Source of the DNA: Ekhidna sp964289745
Lineage (GTDB): Bacteria > Bacteroidota > Bacteroidia > Cytophagales > Cyclobacteriaceae
Reading direction: 5' to 3'
Length of the DNA stretch: 64,000 nt
Assembly (NCBI GenBank): GCA_964289745.1
Contig: CAXYMM010000001.1
Span: 558,001 to 622,000 of the forward strand
This document shows positions 8,671-17,203 of the stretch, piece by piece. A program made the position numbers and the translations under genes. Positions within the stretch are counted from its first letter, which is position 1, and each line of letters starts with the position of its first letter. The notes below the pieces were generated by a model, which saw only the letters and a list, made by a program, of their open reading frames with translations, made no database searches and was not told the origin of the DNA.

Positions 8671-10503
8671 CTATTCTACCGTGACAGACTTGGCTAAATT
8701 TCGTGGCTGATCCACATTGGCACCTCGCATTAGTGCAATATGGTAGCTTAATAGTTGCAAAGGAATAACCGCAATCAAGGGCATCAGTGACTCCTGCGTG
8801 ACCGGTACTTCTATCACGTGGTCTACCATAGACGGAATAATGGCGTCTCCTTTTGAGATGATTGCAATTACAACCCCATTTCTCGCTTTTACTTCCTGAA
8901 TATTTGAAACGATCTTATCATAGCTACTATCTCTTGTAGCAATAAACACTACCGGCATTTGATCATCAATGAGGGCAATAGGGCCATGTTTCATTTCCGC
9001 TGCCGGGTATCCCTCAGCATGTATGTAAGAGATTTCCTTTAATTTAAGAGCACCTTCAAGGGCTACAGGAAAATTATATCCTCTTCCCAAATACAAGAAA
9101 TTAGTAGCGTCTTTAAAAAGTGCTGAAATTTTTTTAATCTTTTCATTTGTCTCAAGAGCCTCACCTACTTTATTTGGTATACGCCCAAGTTCAGCAACCA
9201 ATTCTTGATATTTGTTTTGAGCAATGCTACCCTTGTTGGAGGCAATTCTGAGGGCGATCATATAAAGGATGGTTAGCTGTGCGGTAAAGGCTTTTGTGGA
9301 TGCCACACCAATTTCAGGCCCTGCATGAAGGTAAGCTCCTTCATGTGTAACACGGGCTATGGAGGAACCTACTGTGTTTACCACCCCTAAAACAATAGCT
9401 CCTCTTTCTTTGGCTATTTCTATTGCGGCTAAAGTATCCGCAGTTTCTCCCGATTGTGAAATAGCAATAACAATGTCACCCTCCTTTACAATCGGTTTTC
9501 TATACCGGAATTCCGATGCATATTCAACCTCTACAAGAATTCTACATAGCTCCTCAATAAAGTACTCTGCCACCAATCCAGCATGCCATGAAGTACCACA
9601 AGCCAGAATAATAATACGATCAGCATTTTCTAATGCTTTAGCATAATTTCTTATCCCTCCAAGTACCAAGTTTCCATTTGCTAGGTTTAGCCGACCTCTC
9701 ATACAATCGGATATGGATTTTGGCTGCTCGAAGATTTCTTTCAACATAAAATGATCGTAGCCTCCCTTCTCGAGCTCTTCCAATTCAAGATCTAGCGTCT
9801 GAATGGTGGGCGATTGTGGTGTGTCTTGAGCATCTTTAATTAAATATTCATCATGAGTTAGGACGGCTATTTCTTCGTCGTTTAAATAAATGACCTCATT
9901 TGTGTGTTCTATGATGGGAGTGGCGTCAGATGCAAGAAAATACTCCTTGTCACCCAAGCCGATAACCAGAGGGCTTCCTTTTCGGGCGGCAACCATTTTA
10001 GAAGGCTCATCAGCAGAAATTATTGCTATTGCATAGGCACCAACCACTTTTGATAACGCCACACGTACCGCATCCTCTAGGTTTAGATTTTCCTCCGTTT
10101 GGATATACGCAATGAGATTAACGAGTACTTCAGTGTCTGTCTGGCTTTTAAACTGATAACCCTTTTTAGTCAGTTCAACCTTTAGTGTTTCGTAGTTTTC
10201 AATGATTCCGTTGTGAATAATGGCCAATTTAGAATTGAAAGATTGATGCGGGTGTGCGTTTTCATCGCTGGGACCTCCGTGCGTTGCCCATCGGGTATGC
10301 CCTATCCCAATAGTACCTTTCGTCTTGGTTATCGTACTTTCTAGATTACTTACTTTCCCTTGCTTCTTTGCGATTTTTATTTGAGCCTCATCAAGCACGG
10401 CGATACCTGCACTATCATAGCCGCGGTATTCCAGCCTTTTCAATCCTTTCAACAGAATAGGGAAGGCTTGTTTTTCTCCAATGTACCCTACTATACCACA
10501 CAT
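8671..10503 (-). CDS. glmS: Glutamine-fructose-6-phosphate aminotransferase (isomerizing)
   Basis: Makes glucosamine-6-phosphate from fructose-6-phosphate and glutamine, the first step to UDP-GlcNAc. The N-terminal nucleophile C2 follows the start (MCGIVGYIG) and is exposed after Met removal. Glutaminase marks include HTRWATHG and the NAHPH segment. Two SIS domains follow (ISQSGETADT and the second near GYPAAEMKHGPIAL), and the protein ends LAKSVTVE as usual. Length 610 is standard. No ribozyme-like leader is evident upstream, where a DUF4270 gene lies 2 bp away on the same strand. Confidence 0.97.
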   Translation of the reverse strand: MCGIVGYIGEKQAFPILLKGLKRLEYRGYDSAGIAVLDEAQIKIAKKQGKVSNLESTITKTKGTIGIGHTRWATHGGPSDENAHPHQSFNSKLAIIHNGIIENYETLKVELTKKGYQFKSQTDTEVLVNLIAYIQTEENLNLEDAVRVALSKVVGAYAIAIISADEPSKMVAARKGSPLVIGLGDKEYFLASDATPIIEHTNEVIYLNDEEIAVLTHDEYLIKDAQDTPQSPTIQTLDLELEELEKGGYDHFMLKEIFEQPKSISDCMRGRLNLANGNLVLGGIRNYAKALENADRIIILACGTSWHAGLVAEYFIEELCRILVEVEYASEFRYRKPIVKEGDIVIAISQSGETADTLAAIEIAKERGAIVLGVVNTVGSSIARVTHEGAYLHAGPEIGVASTKAFTAQLTILYMIALRIASNKGSIAQNKYQELVAELGRIPNKVGEALETNEKIKKISALFKDATNFLYLGRGYNFPVALEGALKLKEISYIHAEGYPAAEMKHGPIALIDDQMPVVFIATRDSSYDKIVSNIQEVKARNGVVIAIISKGDAIIPSMVDHVIEVPVTQESLMPLIAVIPLQLLSYHIALMRGANVDQPRNLAKSVTVE

Positions 10504-10505
10504 TT

Positions 10506-11903
10506 TTAATCTACATCAGTATAGTAAATTTTCAATTTTACGCCATTTTTCCTGATTATGAGCCGCTGAAGGGTGACGTCATCCACACTTAATAGGACCA
10601 AGCCTGCCAGTTTTCTATAACCTAAGTTTGAAGTACTTTTCATGAATAGCTTAGACCCAGAAATTTCTAATTCTTCTTGAAGATTTGCGTTGTAGTAGTT
10701 ATTGAAAAGTGTCTGAAAAAAGAGCGTAGATAAGGTGACCAATTCATTTCCCTCTTCGGTAAGCTTGCTTGTGGCAGGTGCGCGATTTCTACCCAAATAA
10801 ACCTCATCTTTTAATATTAAACTGCCCAACCAATCTGTTTCCAAACCTGGAGCAAAAAAACTCCCGTTCGAAAAGAAATAACTATTAAAATTTTTGAGTG
10901 TATCTCTTTCATTATCTAAATCAAACTCGAAAGTTATGGACGCCCTGTTAATTATGATATTACGGTTTTCATTAAAAAATGAATCAAGTGCCTCCAAAGA
11001 AATCGAAGTGGAAATACCGGCGATAGGATCAATTATTGTTCGTCCACTTTCCAATTTTCTAGTATCTCTATCTTGTAATCCACTAAATACTCCTTGGCTA
11101 TCGTCTCTATTAAGATGGGTGTAATGAGGCAAAGTATTGCCCCCAGCAATCAATCCAAATTTCATTGTGTAGGTAGTATCTCTATAAAAAGTATCGGCAC
11201 CGACCACCTCTTCTCTTCCATCTGGGTCGTTTATGTAGAGATAAAAGGCTGTTGTATCGGCATTGAGTTTAATCTGATTTATTGAGTTGCTCTCTGCATT
11301 TGGGGAAATAGCGATAGACGGCCAATCACTTGTTTGAATAGACCTATTCTCACTCTTGGCCAAATCAAATAAGTTTTGACCAAAATCTTTGGAAAGATCA
11401 AAGCCACCAATCAGGGTATCCGCAGCGTCATAGGACAGCGTATCATACCTCCCTATCAGACTACCCAACGCCTCCTTTTTATTTGATAGATATACAAAAC
11501 GAGCTAAATCATCTTCCAACTCGTACAATGAAAAAGATTGATTTTTAGAAGATGCCAAGGGTATTGATGTGTTGGCAGCAAAAGCAAAGCGAATTGAATT
11601 AAAAACAAAATCCTCTCGAATCGTATCATCAGGAATGTTGTTTTCCTGTAACTGTACAGCAAAATAGCCTTCTGCGTTTACAGAACCCACCATCTTATCG
11701 GCGTAATTGCCCACTAAAATATGCACCTCATCGTCTGTTCTTAGGCTATCTATTTTAATGTTTGTGTTGGGTAGGGTGAACTCTACGTACCTCACATTTG
11801 CGTCTGACTGCAACTCATATTGGATTCCTAAATCCTCCGCTGATTCACAGCCTAAAAAAACCGGGATCATAAATATGAGTCCCGGTTTAATGTCGTTCAG
11901 CAT
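10506..11903 (-). CDS. DUF4270 family lipoprotein
   Basis: A cell-envelope lipoprotein of the DUF4270 family, common in Bacteroidota and of unknown biochemical role. I choose the ATG at 11903, ten bases after the stop of the upstream glycosyltransferase-like gene, because it gives a compact signal peptide MLNDIKPGLIFMIPVFLGC with lipobox cysteine. A longer frame from 11969 would overlap that gene by 56 bp. The rest is beta-rich, with repeated short D-T-L and Y-x-F segments and no enzyme motif. It is coupled to glmS (2 bp gap), a hint of an envelope-biogenesis transcript. Confidence 0.8.
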   Translation of the reverse strand: MLNDIKPGLIFMIPVFLGCESAEDLGIQYELQSDANVRYVEFTLPNTNIKIDSLRTDDEVHILVGNYADKMVGSVNAEGYFAVQLQENNIPDDTIREDFVFNSIRFAFAANTSIPLASSKNQSFSLYELEDDLARFVYLSNKKEALGSLIGRYDTLSYDAADTLIGGFDLSKDFGQNLFDLAKSENRSIQTSDWPSIAISPNAESNSINQIKLNADTTAFYLYINDPDGREEVVGADTFYRDTTYTMKFGLIAGGNTLPHYTHLNRDDSQGVFSGLQDRDTRKLESGRTIIDPIAGISTSISLEALDSFFNENRNIIINRASITFEFDLDNERDTLKNFNSYFFSNGSFFAPGLETDWLGSLILKDEVYLGRNRAPATSKLTEEGNELVTLSTLFFQTLFNNYYNANLQEELEISGSKLFMKSTSNLGYRKLAGLVLLSVDDVTLQRLIIRKNGVKLKIYYTDVD

Positions 11904-11913
11904 CTTTTTGAGT

Positions 11914-12726
11914 CTAACCAATAAGATCATTGTAGAGATTATAGTAAGATTCTTCAAAATTTCCGCCACTTTCTATCGTATCTGTTTTCTTATCTTCGGA
12001 TAAGTCAGAAATGAGTTTGTCGAAACTCTCGTTATTGCCCTTATATGCATTAATTACGATATCAGCATATTTCATACCCAATTTTACGAATCCATCGTAA
12101 TCCGCCGTTTTCAGCGGATCAAGCATCTGATCGTCAATATCAATCATTTTCACTTTTTCTAAAAGATCGTCTCCGAATTTATGAGTAAACCGATTATTGT
12201 ATATAGTAAAGACTGTTTTTGAGTTTTGATAGATAGGATCGTTCTTATAAGTCGTTTTTGTATAAAGAGGAATAAGACTCGTCATCCAATCGTTGCAATG
12301 AATAATGTCGGGAGACCACCCGAGCTTCTTTACTGTTTCTAAAACACCTTTGCAGAAAAATATCGCTCGTTCATCATTGTCTTCAAAGAAATTATCTTCC
12401 TTGTCGAAGAATACAGATTTTCTGTAAAAATAGTCTTCATTATCAATGAAATAAACCTGCAGCTTCGCATTTGGTATCGAAGCAACTTTAATGATAAGCG
12501 GCTTTTCTTCGTCTCCAACTGCTATGTTAATACCCGACAATCTCACTACTTCGTGTAGCCTGTTTTTTCTTTCGTTAATAAGTCCAAATCTTGGCACTAA
12601 AATCCTAATTTCCATTCCTCTTTCTTGCATAGCTTGAGGAAGCCTTCTCACAAATTCTGCTACTTCTGTGGTTTTTAGAAAGGGATTAATTTCACTCGCC
12701 ACATAAAGGATTTTAATATTTTCCAT
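11914..12726 (-). CDS. Glycogen/starch synthase N-terminal (GT5-like) domain protein, stand-alone
   Basis: The 270 residues match the N-terminal Rossmann half of GT5 glycogen synthases: KILYVASEINPF at the start, RLPQAMQERGMEIRILVPRFG, and the DIIHCNDWMTSLIPL segment. The usual KxGGL glucan-site motif is replaced by KTTEVAEFVRRL, and the entire C-terminal GT-B half is absent. This short form, beside panC and a DUF4270 gene, recurs in Bacteroidota. It probably lacks glucan synthase activity as seen here. It is divergent from panC across a 113 bp gap. Confidence 0.8.
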   Translation of the reverse strand: MENIKILYVASEINPFLKTTEVAEFVRRLPQAMQERGMEIRILVPRFGLINERKNRLHEVVRLSGINIAVGDEEKPLIIKVASIPNAKLQVYFIDNEDYFYRKSVFFDKEDNFFEDNDERAIFFCKGVLETVKKLGWSPDIIHCNDWMTSLIPLYTKTTYKNDPIYQNSKTVFTIYNNRFTHKFGDDLLEKVKMIDIDDQMLDPLKTADYDGFVKLGMKYADIVINAYKGNNESFDKLISDLSEDKKTDTIESGGNFEESYYNLYNDLIG

Positions 12727-12818
12727 AAAAGAATATTGAATTTATCTTGATCAAGTCACTAAAAATGAACACAAAGTTACTCTTTTTAAAATTATTATCA
12801 ATGCATTCGATAGGTTAG

Positions 12819-12832
12819 CAGGTTAAAACCTG
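12819..12832. promoter_or_regulatory. Short palindrome just upstream of panC
   Basis: CAGGTT-AA-AACCTG is a perfect 6+6 inverted repeat with a 2-base spacer, ending 7 bases before the panC ATG, in the divergent region shared with the GT5-like gene. It could be a dimeric-regulator operator or a small hairpin over the panC ribosome-binding region. There is no recognised regulator for this sequence and chance is possible. Confidence 0.25.
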
Positions 12833-12839
12833 TTAATTG

Positions 12840-13694
12840 ATGCGTGTAGCAAGTACTCCATCTGAGTTATCAGACGCTCTAACTCCTGATATCTTTAAAG
12901 GATTAAAAGTAGGTTTAGTGCCTACAATGGGGGCACTTCATAAAGGTCACGAGAAGCTTATTTTGAGATGTATTTCCGAAAATGACATCTCAGTAGTGAG
13001 TGTATTTGTTAATCCCGCCCAATTTAATAATGCAGAGGACCTAAAAATGTACCCTCGCACTTTAAGAGAGGATATTGGCATACTGGAAAAGCTTAAGGTT
13101 GACTATCTATTCAACCCGAAAGAACATGAAATGTATGCCGAAACGCCCTCTTTGAGCATCAATTTTGGCAAGATGGCCAGTGTCCTTGAAGGAGAATTTA
13201 GGCCTGGGCACTTCAATGGAGTTGGACTTATTATAGCCAAGCTATTTAATATTATTAGGCCCAATAAAGCCTATTTTGGACTTAAGGATTTACAGCAATT
13301 CCTTTTGATAAAAAAAATGACAAAGGAGCTGAACTTCCGTGCAGAAGTGATAGGTGTGGATACGGTGAGAGAGTCCTCTGGGCTTGCTATGTCATCGCGC
13401 AACCAGCGACTAAGCACAGAAGGAAAAAAAATAGCCAGCACCATTAGCGAAGGACTTCACCTCATCCAAAAAGGACTTGAGCAAGAGGAGGAGTTACAAT
13501 ATGTGCTTAATCGGGCACTTGCCTTCTATGCCCGACAAAAAGGACTTGAGGTGGAGTATTTGAGGGCAGTAAATCCAATAAATTTAAAATCCATAAAATC
13601 TTATTCTAGAAACTCAGAACTAGCTGTCTGCTTTTCGGGTTATGTGGAAGGAATAAGACTAATAGATAATCTATATTTGCGACTCAAAGCCTGA
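12840..13694 (+). CDS. panC: Pantothenate synthetase (pantoate-beta-alanine ligase)
   Basis: Joins pantoate and beta-alanine with ATP to give pantothenate, the coenzyme A precursor. Visible motifs are VPTMGALHKGHEKL (the HxGH nucleotide-binding site), the central EGEFRPGHFNGV pantoate-site segment, and the KMSKS-like MSSRNQRLS. The ATG at 12840 is chosen over an adjacent upstream TTG. It is followed 4 bp later by panD, so the two last steps that use beta-alanine are coupled. Confidence 0.96.
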   Translation: MRVASTPSELSDALTPDIFKGLKVGLVPTMGALHKGHEKLILRCISENDISVVSVFVNPAQFNNAEDLKMYPRTLREDIGILEKLKVDYLFNPKEHEMYAETPSLSINFGKMASVLEGEFRPGHFNGVGLIIAKLFNIIRPNKAYFGLKDLQQFLLIKKMTKELNFRAEVIGVDTVRESSGLAMSSRNQRLSTEGKKIASTISEGLHLIQKGLEQEEELQYVLNRALAFYARQKGLEVEYLRAVNPINLKSIKSYSRNSELAVCFSGYVEGIRLIDNLYLRLKA

Positions 13695-13698
13695 GAGG

Positions 13699-14049
13699 AT
13701 GCAGATTGAGGTATTAAAATCTAAAATTCATCGTGTAAAGATCACGGAGGCAGAACTACATTATGTTGGCTCCATTACCATAGATGAAGATTTGATGGAT
13801 GCAGCAAACCTGCTGGAAAATGAGAAAGTTCAAATAGTTAATATAAACAACGGAGAGCGATTAGAGACCTACGTTATAAAAGGAGAAAGAGGGAGCGGTC
13901 AAATCTGCATGAACGGCCCCGCCGCTCGTAAGGTTCAACTTGGGGATGTCATCATCATTATTTCATATTGTACTATCGCTCAGCAAGAAGCAAAAGCTCA
14001 TAATCCGATCGTGATCTTCCCCAACGAAAATAATAAACTGGTATCGTAG
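13699..14049 (+). CDS. panD: Aspartate 1-decarboxylase proenzyme
   Basis: Decarboxylates aspartate to beta-alanine using a pyruvoyl cofactor made by self-cleavage. The cleavage site G24-S25 is seen in HYVGSITID and the conserved active-site Y/N-G region follows (NGERLETYVI; GSGQICMNGPAAR). Length 116 is typical. It directly follows panC and feeds it beta-alanine. Confidence 0.96.
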   Translation: MQIEVLKSKIHRVKITEAELHYVGSITIDEDLMDAANLLENEKVQIVNINNGERLETYVIKGERGSGQICMNGPAARKVQLGDVIIIISYCTIAQQEAKAHNPIVIFPNENNKLVS

Positions 14050-14057
14050 CCAAGGCA

Positions 14058-15050
14058 ATGCCAAAAAGACTTCTTAACGTTAGCAAAATCTTAGTGGGCG
14101 TGTTGCTTTCTGTATTGTTGCTTTACCTTGTTTTCAGAAATACAGATTGGGTAGCATTTTGGTCAAAAGCAGCTAGCACTGATTTAAGTTGGGTTATCTA
14201 TTCAATTTTGCTTTCCATTATTGCTTACGTGACAAGAGCCTATCGCTGGAATATTCTATTGAAACCTCTAGGCTACAACCTATCTACAGGAAGAACTACG
14301 CTCGCCGTATTGGTTGGATATTTAGTAAACCTTGCAGTGCCTCGATTAGGAGAGATTACCCGATGTGGCATATTAAAGAAAAGTGATAATGTTTCGATGC
14401 CGAAAGGGATAGGAAGTGTAGTAACGGAAAGAATCATCGACTTCCTGACGCTCATCTTTCTTTTCCTCATCAGCTTAGTAACAGAATACGAAACCATTAC
14501 TGGCTTTCTCTCCACTTTCTATCAACACCTATCCGTACCCATCTATCTACCGCTCGCACTGACTGGTGGTTTTATTATTGGGTTAGTGGTTTTATTTCTA
14601 ATTATCCAAAATCAAAACAGACTCAAGGAGAAATTTATGGTATTGCTTAAGGGCTTCATAGACGGATTTTTATCATTAACTAAGATCAAAAACCCCGTTG
14701 GGTTTATTCTTTCTACGGTTGTCATCTGGATTATTTACTACCTAATGTCCTATATCATCGTATTTTCATTTCCAGACACTTCGCATTTGGGATTTGATGT
14801 TGGGTTTATGCTTTTGGTCACCGGGGGCATTGCCATATCAATACCCGTACAAAGTGGTTTTGGAACTTACCATGGAATGATTGCAGGTATGCTACTCTTG
14901 CATGGGGTGGATAAAACCACTGGTCTTTTTCTAGCTACGCTCTTGCATACCTCTCAAATTGTAGCTACGGCACTATTTGGGTCAATTGCACTCATTATCT
15001 TATCCTTGATGCAGAAAAAGAAAAACCCAACTGCCGAATTGTCAGTATAA
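14058..15050 (+). CDS. YbhN/AglD-type flippase-like membrane protein (LPG synthase TM family)
   Basis: A 330-residue inner-membrane protein with about eight hydrophobic segments, matching the UPF0104/lysylphosphatidylglycerol-synthase transmembrane family. The signature region LNLAVPRLGEITRCG-type (here VNLAVPRLGEITRC) and VTERIIDF are characteristic. There is no aminoacyl-transferase domain, so lipid lysinylation is not expected; homologues are thought to move lipids or lipid-linked sugars. It begins 8 bp after panD, so it is probably on that transcript, although no functional link is obvious. Confidence 0.85.
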   Translation: MPKRLLNVSKILVGVLLSVLLLYLVFRNTDWVAFWSKAASTDLSWVIYSILLSIIAYVTRAYRWNILLKPLGYNLSTGRTTLAVLVGYLVNLAVPRLGEITRCGILKKSDNVSMPKGIGSVVTERIIDFLTLIFLFLISLVTEYETITGFLSTFYQHLSVPIYLPLALTGGFIIGLVVLFLIIQNQNRLKEKFMVLLKGFIDGFLSLTKIKNPVGFILSTVVIWIIYYLMSYIIVFSFPDTSHLGFDVGFMLLVTGGIAISIPVQSGFGTYHGMIAGMLLLHGVDKTTGLFLATLLHTSQIVATALFGSIALIILSLMQKKKNPTAELSV

Positions 15051-15130
15051 TTGTCTTATTTAAGGTCCATTTTTAAAATGGTATTGTGTTTGATGACTTA
15101 ATTTATGTAAACGAATAAATTACTTATAAG

Positions 15131-15820
15131 ATGTTATTAATAATAATTGTTGTTTTCATGATTGCAAGCTGGTTAGTAAGCAATCGTCTAAAAAATAAAT
15201 TCAAAAAATATTCGCAAATCGCACTAGGTTCGGGTCTAAGCGGGAGAGAAATCGCTGAGTTGATGCTTCGCGATAGTGGGATTTACGATGTGACAGTAAC
15301 CTCCGTGCAAGGTCGACTTACTGATCACTACAACCCCACTAACAAAACAGTAAACCTCAGCCCTGATGTTTACAACGGTCGCTCCGCCGCAGCAGCTGCT
15401 GTTGCAGCACACGAATGTGGTCATGCGGTTCAGCACGCTACAGCCTACAGGTGGTTGGAGTTCCGATCTGCAATGGTGCCAGTACAAAATGTAAGCGGCA
15501 AGATTATCAACTTTGTCTTCATTGCTATGTTCTTTGGAGCATTTGGTCTACAAATGTTCAATACAGAATTTGCAATGTTGATCATCATTGGGTGTTACTC
15601 AATCTTCACACTTTTTGCTTTCGTAACACTACCAGTCGAATATGACGCAAGTAAAAGAGCATTAGCCTGGATACAGGATCGAAACATTGTTGACAGTCGA
15701 GAGTATGAAATGGCCAAAGACGCACTTAATTCCGCAGCATCAACGTATCTAGTAGCTGCTTTGGGAGCCTTAGCAACTTTGCTATATTATGTGATGATTT
15801 TCTTAGGAAATAGAGATTAG
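15131..15820 (+). CDS. Membrane zinc metallopeptidase, YugP type
   Basis: A 229-residue protein with an N-terminal membrane anchor (LLIIIVVFMIASWLVS), the zinc-binding motif HECGH in VAAHECGHAVQHA, and three later hydrophobic segments. This is the neutral zinc metallopeptidase family of YugP (Zn_peptidase_2). The HExxH pattern is intact, so protease activity is plausible, but substrates are unknown for the family. It is followed by a strong bidirectional hairpin. Confidence 0.9.
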   Translation: MLLIIIVVFMIASWLVSNRLKNKFKKYSQIALGSGLSGREIAELMLRDSGIYDVTVTSVQGRLTDHYNPTNKTVNLSPDVYNGRSAAAAAVAAHECGHAVQHATAYRWLEFRSAMVPVQNVSGKIINFVFIAMFFGAFGLQMFNTEFAMLIIIGCYSIFTLFAFVTLPVEYDASKRALAWIQDRNIVDSREYEMAKDALNSAASTYLVAALGALATLLYYVMIFLGNRD

Positions 15821-15840
15821 TACTAATCGAAATAGATGAT

Positions 15841-15865
15841 AGGCCTCTCCAATGAGAGGCTATTT
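15841..15865. terminator. Bidirectional terminator between zinc peptidase and MaoC genes
   Basis: GCCTCTC-CAAT-GAGAGGC makes a 7-bp GC-rich stem with a 4-base loop, followed by TATTTATT. It lies between converging genes 15131-15820 (+) and 15864-16325 (-). Confidence 0.7.
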
Positions 15866-16325
15866 ATTCGAAGTGATACAAAAAAATCATTGTGGCCGTA
15901 AAAGCAGGCTTTTTCTCTCCCTTTATTTCCAATAAAGCATCTACTTCTGCTTTTGAAATACCTCTCAAATTCACCAATGTTCTAAGCGTTGCCGTTAGTT
16001 TGATCTCATTTTCTACTTTAACTGCCTGACCAAATTTCAGTTTATCCATGCCGTAGTTTACCAACATTTTCACGTTGTTGAATTGGGCAATCTGCTCCCA
16101 GAGGTATGGCATAAGCGAGAGGGTTAGATAACCATGCGCAATGGTTGTTCCAAACGGTCCTTCCTTTGCACGCTCCTTATCAATGTGTATCCACTGGTGA
16201 TCCAGCGTAGCGTCTGCAAATTTATTGATCTGTTTTTGGGTGATTTTGTGATACTCAGACTCCCCCATTACTTGCCCTAGGTATTGTTCAAATTCAGAGT
16301 GATTATTGATGATTAGTTTCGCCAT
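15864..16325 (-). CDS. MaoC-like (R)-hydratase/dehydratase family protein
   Basis: A hot-dog-fold protein of the MaoC family, which hydrates enoyl-CoA thioesters. The hydratase motif is seen as FADATLDHQWIHIDKERA (Asp and His catalytic pair) followed by GPFGTTIAHGYLTLSL. The start at 16325 is preferred over an upstream frame extension because AAAGAGG sits five bases before it. The product is 153 residues, the usual single-domain size. It stands alone between converging and unrelated genes, so its acyl-CoA substrate is unknown. Confidence 0.9.
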   Translation of the reverse strand: MAKLIINNHSEFEQYLGQVMGESEYHKITQKQINKFADATLDHQWIHIDKERAKEGPFGTTIAHGYLTLSLMPYLWEQIAQFNNVKMLVNYGMDKLKFGQAVKVENEIKLTATLRTLVNLRGISKAEVDALLEIKGEKKPAFTATMIFLYHFE

Positions 16326-16404
16326 ACCTCTTTTTAGATTCCACGAATTTAAGCCATTTTGAGACAACTATTTCATTGCTGATGTGAAGTTCGAGAAAGC
16401 GCAA

Positions 16405-17202
16405 TTATTGTATTTTCGTATATTCGCCAAACATCGGATCGCTCATACTTGACAAACTCGAAGCCTCCAAAAGGTTTACACTGGATACGCCTCGTTCAAT
16501 TGTAGCAAAAGCATTATCAAGCTTTGGAATCATCCCTGAGGAAACTACGCCCTCATATTTAAGCCTAGCATATTCCTCTATGTTAATTGATTTTATGAGG
16601 GAGCTTTCATCATTTATATCTCGTAAAACGCCTTTTAAGTCAAAAATGTAATTTAAGGTTACACTGTAATTCGTTGATAATGCTATGGCCACCTCGCTGG
16701 CTATTGTATCTGCATTTGTATTTAACATATGACCTACACCATCATGTGTAAGCGGCGCGAAAACAGGCACAATTCCTTGATCGAAGATCGCTCTGATAAA
16801 CTTTTCATTTACCGATTTCACATCCCCCACCCATCCAAAATTGATTCCATTGCGTTCGGGTCTTTTCGTTGCGACTATTGCATTTGCATCGGCTCCTGTA
16901 AGTCCCAAAGCAGACGTTCCAAGTGCTCCAAGCTGAGCGACTAATCGCTTATTTATCAGACCCGCATAGGACATAATGACTATGTCAATCATTTGATCAT
17001 CGGTAATTCGTCTTCCTTCCTTCATGGTGGTAGGAATTCCCAACTGATCGGCTAGCTTCGTTGCGATTTTCCCACCCCCATGAACCAACACTTTTTTACT
17101 TTTTATAGAAACAAAAGCGTCTAGTAATTTTTTACATTGCTCTTGGTTCTCGATGATGCTTCCACCTACTTTTACAACGATTAACTGTTCTTTCCCCCCC
17201 AT
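16405..17202 (-). CDS. argB: Acetylglutamate kinase (or N-acyl variant)
   Basis: Phosphorylates N-acetyl- (or in some Bacteroidota N-succinyl-) glutamate in arginine synthesis. Amino-acid-kinase marks are VKVGGSI at the N-terminus, LVHGGGKIA, and the nucleotide-site region NTNADTIASEVA with DLKGVL. Length 265 is standard. It ends a proC-argD-argB operon: 1 bp separates it from argD. The presence of proC in the same group fits shared glutamate-derived intermediates. Confidence 0.93.
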   Translation of the reverse strand: MGGKEQLIVVKVGGSIIENQEQCKKLLDAFVSIKSKKVLVHGGGKIATKLADQLGIPTTMKEGRRITDDQMIDIVIMSYAGLINKRLVAQLGALGTSALGLTGADANAIVATKRPERNGINFGWVGDVKSVNEKFIRAIFDQGIVPVFAPLTHDGVGHMLNTNADTIASEVAIALSTNYSVTLNYIFDLKGVLRDINDESSLIKSINIEEYARLKYEGVVSSGMIPKLDNAFATIERGVSSVNLLEASSLSSMSDPMFGEYTKIQ

Positions 17203-17203
17203 C

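Noticed and set aside
8504..8720. glmS ribozyme or riboswitch near glmS
   Set aside because: The gap on this side is downstream of glmS, and the upstream gene is 2 bp away, leaving no space for a leader.
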